Of a DNA stretch of 64,000 bases, positions 52,317 to 60,261 are shown one piece after another. Origin of the DNA: Thermoguttaceae bacterium (GTDB lineage: Bacteria; Planctomycetota; Planctomycetia; Pirellulales; Thermoguttaceae); NCBI GenBank assembly GCA_017447865.1, contig JAFSMO010000016.1, positions 1 through 64,000 of the forward strand, read 5' to 3'. The notes beneath the pieces are model-generated. The model did no database searches, was not told the DNA's origin, and was given only the letters and a program-made list of their open reading frames with translations. The position numbers and the translations under genes are program-made. Each line of letters opens with the position of its first letter. Within the stretch, counting starts at the first letter, position 1.

Positions 52317-52955
52317 ATGCGGATTCGAATTCGTTTTTCCAAAACCGGCGATCTCCGTTTTATCGGTCATCGCGATTTGATGGACGCGTTCCATCGGATC
52401 CTTCGCCGGGCAGGGATCCGGCCCGCATACAGCCAGGGGTTTCACCCCAAACCGAAAGTCAGTTTTCCCGTGCCGCTCACTCTGTGCGTGGAGGGGGAAA
52501 ACGAGCTTTTGGAAATCGAACTTCCTGAAGACGCGGAAAACGTTTCCCCTGAGTGGATCCGTTCCGAGCTTCAGAAGCACACCATTCCGGCTTTGGACTT
52601 TCTCTCGGCGGAAGCGATTCCGACGGGCGAAAAAAAGGCAGTCGTGCGGTCCATGACCTACGCGATCTCCGTCCCGGCTGAACGCTCCACGAGAACACGC
52701 GAGCGGATTGAATGGGTTCAAAATCAAAGTTCCATCCCCTTTCAGCGGATCGGGCACGACAAAGTGGTTGACATCAAGTCGGGCCTGATTTCCCTTTCGC
52801 TCGAGGACGATGGAACGCTCCTTTTCGACCTGCGCTTTATGGATAACGGGCCCGGCCCGCGTGACATTTTGGCGCTTCTCGAACTGGGAGACCTGGAAAC
52901 GCACGGAAGTGTGTTGGTTAGAAAGAACGTACACATTGGAAAAAATGAAGAATGA
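52317..52955 (+). CDS. DUF2344 (radical-SAM-linked, TIGR03936-like) protein
   Basis: A 212-residue protein starting MRIRIRFSKTGDLRFIGHRDL, followed by AYSQGFHPKPKVSFPVPL. This is the DUF2344 family, commonly found next to or fused with radical SAM proteins and near RNase E/G genes. Here the RNase gene follows directly, but no radical SAM gene is nearby. The function is unknown; a role in tRNA or RNA modification has been suggested for the family by context only. The ATG follows TTAAAATTTT without a ribosome-binding site. The end of the gene runs into a heptamer repeat. Confidence 0.8.
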   Translation: MRIRIRFSKTGDLRFIGHRDLMDAFHRILRRAGIRPAYSQGFHPKPKVSFPVPLTLCVEGENELLEIELPEDAENVSPEWIRSELQKHTIPALDFLSAEAIPTGEKKAVVRSMTYAISVPAERSTRTRERIEWVQNQSSIPFQRIGHDKVVDIKSGLISLSLEDDGTLLFDLRFMDNGPGPRDILALLELGDLETHGSVLVRKNVHIGKNEE

Positions 52956-52994
52956 ATAACGAATAACGAATAATGAAAAATTCGTGATTCGTGC
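52955..52994. repeat. Heptamer microsatellite (GAATAAC-type)
   Basis: GAATAAC, GAATAAC, GAATAAT followed by GAAAAA and two TTCGTGA/TTCGTGC units, beginning at the stop codon of the DUF2344 gene. Confidence 0.7.
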
Positions 52995-53050
52995 GTTTTC
53001 CGTTTTTTCCGCCCGGGTTTTGCCTGGGTAAACTACAAGGAAAATCTGTA

Positions 53051-54610
<1,560 letters not shown>

Positions 54611-54799
54611 TAAACGTTTAAAGGCCCCCCTGAAAGGGGGGCTGGCTCGCGTAGCGAGACTGGGGGGTTCCGAACAAACGACGGATTCTCACCAATTCCT
54701 AAACCCCTCCGGCCCTTCGGGCCACCTCCCCTTTCAGGGGAGGCTTCTGCGGCCGGGCCGGCCGCGGACGGCGAGCCGCCGTCCCTCCGAATTGGACAT
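54611..54799. repeat. Composite repeat copy 4 and adjacent REP-like hairpin
   Basis: The ~130-bp composite repeat lies at 54620-54746. It is followed by a REP-like palindrome (54749-54796; GGACGGCGAGCCGCCGTCC), which matches the repeat inside the kinase gene. No gene is seen. Confidence 0.88.
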
Positions 54800-54802
54800 A
54801 AA

Positions 54803-54820
54803 TTTTAGTCTTTCCTAAAA
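54803..54820 (+). promoter_or_regulatory. DtxR/IdeR-like operator A
   Basis: TTTTAGTCTTTCCTAAAA, partial palindrome TTTTAG...CTAAAA, 27 nt upstream of the first feo -35. Confidence 0.55.
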
Positions 54821-54847
54821 ATTTCGGAAAAAATGCCGCACTCCCCC

Positions 54848-54876
54848 TTGCATTCTGTTCAGTTTTGTGGTATATT
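54848..54876 (+). promoter_or_regulatory. feoA promoter P1
   Basis: TTGCAT (54848-54853), 17 nt, TATATT (54871-54876), with TGG before the -10. Confidence 0.7.
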
Positions 54877-54892
54877 TTAGGCAGAGCTAAAG
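54875..54892 (+). promoter_or_regulatory. DtxR/IdeR-like operator B over P1
   Basis: TTTAGGCAGAGCTAAA at 54876-54891, overlapping the -10 and the start region of P1. Confidence 0.65.
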
Positions 54893-54907
54893 GGGAGAAG
54901 TTGAGGA

Positions 54908-54925
54908 TTTTAACCTCGCCTAAAA
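54908..54925 (+). promoter_or_regulatory. DtxR/IdeR-like operator C
   Basis: TTTTAACCTCGCCTAAAA; its complement differs by one base from operator F (55336-55353). Confidence 0.6.
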
Positions 54926-54953
54926 ATTTTCGGAAAAATTTCCGATCCCCCCC

Positions 54954-54981
54954 TTGAACTTTTTTTGTTTTTGGGTATATT
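54954..54981 (+). promoter_or_regulatory. feoA promoter P2
   Basis: TTGAAC (54954-54959), 16 nt, TATATT (54976-54981). It repeats P1 at a distance of 105-106 bp. Confidence 0.7.
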
Positions 54982-55013
54982 TTAGGTATAACTAAAGTTT
55001 AGGAGCAACTAAA
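54980..55013 (+). promoter_or_regulatory. Tandem DtxR/IdeR-like operators D and E over P2
   Basis: TTTAGGTATAACTAAA (54981-54996) and TTTAGGAGCAACTAAA (54998-55013), separated by one base. Confidence 0.65.
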
Positions 55014-55066
55014 CCGAAATCATTCAATGAGATCGGATCGAATATTTTGAAAGGAGTTTAACGATT

Positions 55067-55285
55067 ATGGTACTCATGAACGCTCAGAAGGGAAACAGCC
55101 ATCGGATCGTCGCCATCAATGCACAGGGTACTCTCCTCGGAAAACTGGCTTCTCTGGGAATCGTCCCTGGCGCCAAGATCGATGTGCTACAAAATTCGCT
55201 TTACGGCTCCGCCATCGTTTCGTGCAAAGGCGCCCAGTTCGCCCTTGGCCGCGGCCTGGCTGAACTGATCCAGCTCGACGACTGA
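55067..55285 (+). CDS. feoA: FeoA ferrous iron transport protein
   Basis: A 72-residue SH3-like protein. Segments LLGKLASLGIVPGAKIDVL, GSAIVSCKGAQFALGRGLAELI match the small FeoA family that supports FeoB in ferrous iron uptake. AAAGGAG lies 10 nt before the ATG. Two promoters (P1, P2) and five operators lie upstream, suggesting strong iron-dependent repression. A terminator-like hairpin follows before feoB. Confidence 0.93.
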   Translation: MVLMNAQKGNSHRIVAINAQGTLLGKLASLGIVPGAKIDVLQNSLYGSAIVSCKGAQFALGRGLAELIQLDD

Positions 55286-55296
55286 CTCCGCCATTG

Positions 55297-55325
55297 AAAA
55301 AAGGGTTTCTTGCAAACCTTTTTTT
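55297..55325 (+). terminator. Hairpin with T run between feoA and feoB
   Basis: AAAAAAGGGTTT (55297-55308) pairs with AAACCTTTTTTT (55314-55325) with one imperfection. It could end or attenuate the feoA transcript. A second, 9-bp hairpin GCGGTCCAG...CTGGACCGC follows at 55360-55382. Confidence 0.6.
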
Positions 55326-55335
55326 CGCGGACCGG

Positions 55336-55353
55336 TTTTAGGCGAGGCTAAAA
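55336..55353 (+). promoter_or_regulatory. DtxR/IdeR-like operator F
   Basis: TTTTAGGCGAGGCTAAAA between feoA and feoB. Confidence 0.65.
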
Positions 55354-55424
55354 TTTTAAGCGGTCCAGAGCCACTGGACCGCCGCACCCGGAAAACGCAC
55401 CACGTTTCTTTTTTTTGATCAAGG

Positions 55425-55442
55425 TTTAAGGCAAGACTAAAA
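55425..55442 (+). promoter_or_regulatory. DtxR/IdeR-like operator G at the feoB start
   Basis: TTTAAGGCAAGACTAAAA; its last base is the first base of the feoB start codon, and AAGG inside it is the only ribosome-binding-site candidate. Confidence 0.55.
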
Positions 55443-57433
55443 TGAGCACTGAAATCAATATCGTCCTTGCGGGAAATCCAAACTGCGGTAAATCAACTAT
55501 TTTCAACCAAATCACCGGCGCACGTCAGCACATCGGGAACTACCCCGGTGTCACCGTTGAGAAGATGGAAGGCGCCTGTTCCTTTCAGGGGCACAAATTC
55601 AATGTCGTGGACCTTCCGGGTGCTTACAGTCTTGACGCTCACTCCGAAGATGAAGCAGCCGCGGCAAACTACCTGCGTGAATCCATTGGAAAGGACAGAA
55701 TTCTGATTGACGTGATCGACTCGGTGAATTTTGAGCGTAACCTGTTTCTGACCCTTCAACTCCGCGAGCTGGGAATTCCGATGATCATTCTGCTGAACAT
55801 GACAGACTTGGCGCATCAGCGCGGGTTTGAGTTCCGCAAGGACGAGATCTCCCGGTGGTTCGGCGCTCCGGTTCTGGAATGTGTGGGTTACACTGGCCAG
55901 GGACTTAACGAGGTGCTTCAGGCGGCGATCGATTTATCGCATGAGATCGAAGCGGGAAACAAACAAAAGTGCCCGAACTGGGTGTACGAGCTTTCGCAAA
56001 ACGGAACGCTTCCAAGTTCTCTCTCGGAGGAAATGCTGAAAGAGGCGAACGCGGAAATTCCCGAAGAACCCAAAGCGGCCACGGACGTGCAGAACCTCGA
56101 CGAAACTCAGAAAGCATCCCTTTACTACGACGCCATTTCCCGGATCGTTCCGGAGCTTATGACTTTCACCAAGGGGGGCGGACCCGCCAAAGAAAGCCTC
56201 CTTGACCGCGTGTTTCTCCATCGAATCTGGGGGCTGCCTCTCTTTTTCCTGATGCTGTACTTGATATTCCAGCTAACATTCACCGTTGGGGCGTACCCGA
56301 TGGGCTGGATTGAGAGTGGGGTTGAAGCATTAAAGGATTGGATTGGCGGCCTCTGGACCGATGGATCCGAAAGTCTGGTCCGGTCACTGATCATCGATGG
56401 GATCATCGGCGGCGTGGGGAACGTGGTCGTTTTTCTGCCGAACATTTTACTCCTCTTCCTCGCCATTTCCCTGCTGGAAGATTCCGGCTACATGGCTCGC
56501 GCGGCGGTGCTTATGGACCGATTCATGTCGAAGATCGGCCTGCACGGGAAAAGTTTCATCCCGATGCTCGTCGGTTTCGGCTGCTCGATTCCCGGGATCA
56601 TGGCGACGAGGACCCTCGAAGAGCGCCGTGAACGCCTCGCCACGATGTTCGTCGTGCCCCTGATGAGCTGCGGCGCGCGGCTTCCGATCTACGCGCTTCT
56701 GATCCCCGCATTCTTCCCGGTCGCCTGGCAGGGCACGGTTTTGTTCGGGGTTTACATGGTCGGGATCCTGCTGGCGATCATCGTCGCGAAGGTTTTAAGC
56801 ATGACCGTACTGCGTGGTGAGCCAATCCCGTTCGTGATGGAGCTTCCGCCCTACCACACGCCAACGATGCAAACCGTTGGGCTTCGGACGCTCCAGCGCG
56901 GCTGGCTGTACCTGAGAAAAGCTGGTACGATCATCCTCGGAATTTCCGTCATCCTGTGGGCACTGACGACGTTCCCGCGTCTTCCCGAAGATCGGGCGGC
57001 CCAGTACGGCGATGATGAGGGGGCCGTCCAGGAAGCCACTTTGGAATACAGTGGCGCGGGTCGGCTTGGAAAGGCCATTGAACCGGTCATGAAACCGATG
57101 GGAATGGACTGGAAACTCGGAACGGCCTTCATCGGCGCCTTTGCCGCAAAAGAAGTTTTCGTCGCGCAAATGGGAATCGTATATAGTGCCGGCGACATTG
57201 AAGAAGACACTTCCTCGCTGCGCGACATCATGGCGAAAAACTACACGCCGCTGCAGGGGGTCTGCATCCTCCTCTTCGCTCTGATTGCGACCCCTTGCAT
57301 GGCGACGTTCGCGGTGATGGCCCGCGAGGCCGGCTCGTGGAAGTGGGCGTTCGCGCAGTGGTTCACGCTCACCGCGATGGCGTGGGTCATTTGTACCATC
57401 GTGTACCAGGTCGGGATCCACTTCGTAAGCTGA
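55442..57433 (+). CDS. feoB: FeoB ferrous iron transporter
   Basis: A 663-residue membrane GTPase. The G domain has GNPNCGKST (11-19), DLPG (57-60) and NMTD (119-122), with the helical GDI-like part after it. From about residue 260, multiple helices form the two Gate regions and the FeoB core; GFGCSIPGIMATRTLE and SCGARLPIYALL are the Gate motifs with conserved cysteines. It imports ferrous iron. The first codons overlap an operator box and the ribosome-binding site is weak, so iron control at the start is likely. A Cys-rich small protein gene follows 29 nt after the stop. Confidence 0.96.
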   Translation: MSTEINIVLAGNPNCGKSTIFNQITGARQHIGNYPGVTVEKMEGACSFQGHKFNVVDLPGAYSLDAHSEDEAAAANYLRESIGKDRILIDVIDSVNFERNLFLTLQLRELGIPMIILLNMTDLAHQRGFEFRKDEISRWFGAPVLECVGYTGQGLNEVLQAAIDLSHEIEAGNKQKCPNWVYELSQNGTLPSSLSEEMLKEANAEIPEEPKAATDVQNLDETQKASLYYDAISRIVPELMTFTKGGGPAKESLLDRVFLHRIWGLPLFFLMLYLIFQLTFTVGAYPMGWIESGVEALKDWIGGLWTDGSESLVRSLIIDGIIGGVGNVVVFLPNILLLFLAISLLEDSGYMARAAVLMDRFMSKIGLHGKSFIPMLVGFGCSIPGIMATRTLEERRERLATMFVVPLMSCGARLPIYALLIPAFFPVAWQGTVLFGVYMVGILLAIIVAKVLSMTVLRGEPIPFVMELPPYHTPTMQTVGLRTLQRGWLYLRKAGTIILGISVILWALTTFPRLPEDRAAQYGDDEGAVQEATLEYSGAGRLGKAIEPVMKPMGMDWKLGTAFIGAFAAKEVFVAQMGIVYSAGDIEEDTSSLRDIMAKNYTPLQGVCILLFALIATPCMATFAVMAREAGSWKWAFAQWFTLTAMAWVICTIVYQVGIHFVS

Positions 57434-57462
57434 CCCATTAAAAGAATTAAAGGAGGTTTCCC

Positions 57463-57615
57463 ATGTTCGAAATCATTTTGGTCGTCGGAGTCGTTCTGAT
57501 TGCCGGGGCGTACCTCGTCCGCGAGACCATCAAAAGTTTCAAGACCGGCGAGTGCCCGTCGTGCAAAGACTGCCACTGTGGCTGCGGCGGATGCTGCCAC
57601 AAGAAAGAAAATTAA
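57463..57615 (+). CDS. FeoB-associated Cys-rich membrane protein
   Basis: A 50-residue protein. A single membrane helix (about residues 3-17, MFEIILVVGVVLIAGAYL) is followed by a short charged linker and a Cys cluster (CPSCKDCHCGCGGCC, eight cysteines). This matches the FeoB-associated Cys-rich family that accompanies FeoB in many bacteria; the cluster may bind iron or act as a redox sensor. AAGGAGG lies 6 nt before the ATG. It directly follows feoB and is surely part of the operon. Confidence 0.85.
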   Translation: MFEIILVVGVVLIAGAYLVRETIKSFKTGECPSCKDCHCGCGGCCHKKEN

Positions 57616-57778
57616 ACCCCAAACCCAACCCGTACTCTCCTGAAGCCGGCGCGTCGTCCTTTTACCTGTTTTCCCCTGAATGATTTTTCGTTTCCTGCAT
57701 TCACGGATTTTATGGACGATGCGCCGAGCTTTTTTAAATTTTTCTTCATTGGGATCTGAAAATAAAAAACCTGAACCC

Positions 57779-57806
57779 TTGACAAAAGTCACGTCATGAG
57801 TAAAAT
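57779..57806 (+). promoter_or_regulatory. Promoter of the Pro-rich secreted protein
   Basis: TTGACA (57779-57784), 16 nt, TAAAAT (57801-57806), 77 nt before the start. Confidence 0.75.
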
Positions 57807-57882
57807 GAGAGAAAGAGATCTCTTCCTTGCTTGATCCCCGAAAAGCATTTTCCCCCAAATCCTTCATTTCCAGAAGAAAGAA

Positions 57883-58647
57883 ATGGCCATGAAATCCGCG
57901 ACCATCCTCCGTCTGTTGGTGATTCTCGCCTTTTTGTGCGCGTTTTCACCCGAAAGCCAGTCCGGGCCGCCGCAGGCTCCGGGGTACAAACCTCCATCCC
58001 ACGCGCAGCATCCGCCGGGATACAAACCTCCGACCCACAATGCGCCGGGCAATACTCATCACTTCACGCCGCCGCCCCATGCAGCACCGGCACGCCCGCC
58101 CGTAGTTCATCCCAGCCCGTCTCCTCATCCGAGACCGATGCCTCATCCGGGCTTTTATCCTCCGCCGCCCCCACCGCCGCGGATCCCGGTCTATTTGTAC
58201 CCACCGGTGGTTCTTTCCTACCCGACGCCGGTTCCCGTGCCGACCTATGTGGAGCCGCAACCCCCAACGTACTACGAAGGTTCGCAGCAGGCCGGCAGCG
58301 ACATGAAGCAGATCGGGATTTTCCGCGCGTACGTGTACAAAGACGACAAAACCGACGACGTTCAGCAGAACGGCGTGGCCGTTTTTTACCTCAACGAGCA
58401 GAACCTGATCGGTGGTTACTTTTACGTCAAGCAGGGAGTTCAGCCGCTGACAATTCAGGGAATTGCGAACAAAGAAACCGGTGACGTGGAATTCCGCGTG
58501 AACGGAACGAACGGCACGTACTTCACGAAACTGAACGAGCTGATTACCCGGGACAAAGTTTTCCTGACCCTGGAGCGTGAAAATGAAGACGGGGTGACCG
58601 AAGCACTCCAGGTCGGCTACTTGAGCCGCGTGCAGGAAAAACTGTAA
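57883..58647 (+). CDS. Secreted Pro/His-rich protein of unknown function
   Basis: A 254-residue exported protein. The signal peptide (about 1-27) ends near SQSG. Residues about 30-135 are Pro/His/Tyr-rich, with GYKPPSHAQHPPGYKPPTH repeats, and look extended and disordered; they may bind metal or a surface. The C-terminal part (about 145-254; IGIFRAYVYKDD...VQQNGVAVFYLNEQNLIGGYFYV) looks like a compact beta domain. I do not recognise the family. It has its own promoter. The second in-frame ATG at 57889 is an equally possible start. Confidence 0.6.
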   Translation: MAMKSATILRLLVILAFLCAFSPESQSGPPQAPGYKPPSHAQHPPGYKPPTHNAPGNTHHFTPPPHAAPARPPVVHPSPSPHPRPMPHPGFYPPPPPPPRIPVYLYPPVVLSYPTPVPVPTYVEPQPPTYYEGSQQAGSDMKQIGIFRAYVYKDDKTDDVQQNGVAVFYLNEQNLIGGYFYVKQGVQPLTIQGIANKETGDVEFRVNGTNGTYFTKLNELITRDKVFLTLERENEDGVTEALQVGYLSRVQEKL

Positions 58648-58756
58648 AAAACCGTGCCCCGCCAATCGCCCACAGGGTTTTCCTAAACCATAAATCGAAC
58701 CAAAATTTAATTCATTTTTTCGATCCAATCCCCTTTTCAACAGAAAGGCCCCACCC

Positions 58757-60088
58757 ATGCGTTTTTTATTTCCCGCAGTTCTCGCGCTGGTTTTCTGCCC
58801 GGTTTTCTGTGCCGCGCAGTCGGAACACGCAAAAAAAATCGCCGAGTCGTTCAAGGACGGCCCGGAGCAGTACCAGAAGTACGCCACCGACATGCTGGTG
58901 AATCTTCCGGACTACGTTGTGTACACGCCAAAGGGCGATAATATGGTCCTCGGCGACACGTACGACGACCACTTCCAGGTGATCTCCAAGGACGACGGAA
59001 CGCTTTTGGCGTTCTGGACCCAGGCGACCCGCGAGGCGGACATCGACCAGCACATCGCGTTTTCCAAGAGTACCGACGGCGGTCTGACCTGGACCCCCGT
59101 TCAGGTTCTGGCCGGCTCCCCCAACAAGAAAAACCCGCAGCTTCTCGCGAGCTGGCAGCAGCCGATGGTTTCCAAATCCGGCCGAATTTACGTCCTCTGG
59201 AACCAGCAGACCACGTCCCGCGGCCCGCACTGCGGCGCCTGCTTCGGGATCTACTCCGACAACAACGGCGAGAGCTGGTCCGCGCCGAAGCAGGTCAAGA
59301 TCAACCGCACGTGGAAAGACCCGGACGACCCGGCCATTCCGACGAGCTGGTGTAACTGGCAGAGGCCGCTGCGGCTGGGCGAAAACGGGAAGTACTTCGT
59401 CGGTTCCTCCCACCACGGCAAAAACGGCTGCGGCATCGAATTCTGGCAGTACGAAAACATCGACGACGACCCGGAAGTCGACAAAATCCAAATTTCGGCT
59501 TTCTCGACCGCCGAGGACCAGATCCTTTGCCTGACCGGCGACCAGATCATTTTCCCGGGCCAGAACGCCTGCGAGGAAGCGGCGCCAGTGAAACTTCCTG
59601 ACGGCCGGCTTTTCGTTCTGATGCGCACCGACGGCGGGTACCCGTACTGGACGGTCAGCGCGGACGGCGGCAAAACGTGGTCCCGCCCCGAAAAACTCCT
59701 CGACCGCGACGGCGGCAAACCGTTCCTCCACCCGCGCTCCCCTGCTCCGATGTACGACTGGAAGGGCTGCGAGGCGGGAAGCGGCTACTACTTCGCGCTG
59801 GTCCACAATACGTTCGACTTCGATCCTCCCACCGAAAAGAAAACCGCCTACCAGAACCGTGGGCCGCTTTACCTGATCGTGGGGAAATTCATCGAGGGCG
59901 CGCACCAGCCGATCTGGTTCACCGAGCCGCAGCTTTTCGCTCCGCGCAAGGGCGGAAACTCGTTCTACACGAGCTACACCGTCCGCGATGGGAAGGGCGT
60001 GCTTTGGTTCCCGGACCACAAATTCTTCCTCCTCGGCCGCGAGATCGGGCCGGAATGGTTCAAGGGCGTGGATGATCTGAAGAAGTAA
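58757..60088 (+). CDS. Secreted BNR-repeat (sialidase-like) beta-propeller protein, second copy
   Basis: A 443-residue exported protein (signal 1-20, ending FCAAQ). Asp-box motifs STDGGLTW, SDNNGESW and SADGGKTW show a beta-propeller of the BNR/sialidase fold. The family is the same as that of 203-1357, though the two differ in length and detail. Sialidase activity is a reasonable but untested guess; I could not place the full catalytic set. AGAAAGG precedes the ATG. A good terminator follows. Confidence 0.7.
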   Translation: MRFLFPAVLALVFCPVFCAAQSEHAKKIAESFKDGPEQYQKYATDMLVNLPDYVVYTPKGDNMVLGDTYDDHFQVISKDDGTLLAFWTQATREADIDQHIAFSKSTDGGLTWTPVQVLAGSPNKKNPQLLASWQQPMVSKSGRIYVLWNQQTTSRGPHCGACFGIYSDNNGESWSAPKQVKINRTWKDPDDPAIPTSWCNWQRPLRLGENGKYFVGSSHHGKNGCGIEFWQYENIDDDPEVDKIQISAFSTAEDQILCLTGDQIIFPGQNACEEAAPVKLPDGRLFVLMRTDGGYPYWTVSADGGKTWSRPEKLLDRDGGKPFLHPRSPAPMYDWKGCEAGSGYYFALVHNTFDFDPPTEKKTAYQNRGPLYLIVGKFIEGAHQPIWFTEPQLFAPRKGGNSFYTSYTVRDGKGVLWFPDHKFFLLGREIGPEWFKGVDDLKK

Positions 60089-60108
60089 ATCTTCTTTACT
60101 GGAACAAC

Positions 60109-60155
60109 ATTTACGGGAACGGCGCTGAAAATGTCGTTTCCGTAAATTTTTTTAA
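60109..60155 (+). terminator. Terminator of the second BNR gene
   Basis: ATTTACGGGAACG (60109-60121) pairs with CGTTTCCGTAAAT (60135-60147), followed by a T run. Confidence 0.85.
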
Positions 60156-60183
60156 AATTTTTTAAAAATTTCTTTCTTTTTTA

Positions 60184-60216
60184 TTGCCAAAGCCAGAATC
60201 TCGTTTATAATATAAT
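60184..60216 (+). promoter_or_regulatory. Promoter of PEP-CTERM protein 2
   Basis: TTGCCA (60184-60189), 16 nt, TATAAT (60206-60211); a second TATAAT overlaps at 60211-60216. Confidence 0.65.
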
Positions 60217-60261
60217 TTAGGTAAATAAGAATCATTGAATATTTTTATAGGAAGATTTACC

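Noticed and set aside
54803..55442. Fur boxes at feoAB
   Set aside because: The palindromes have the TTTAGG...CTAAA form of DtxR/IdeR sites and lack GATAAT-type hexamers of Fur.
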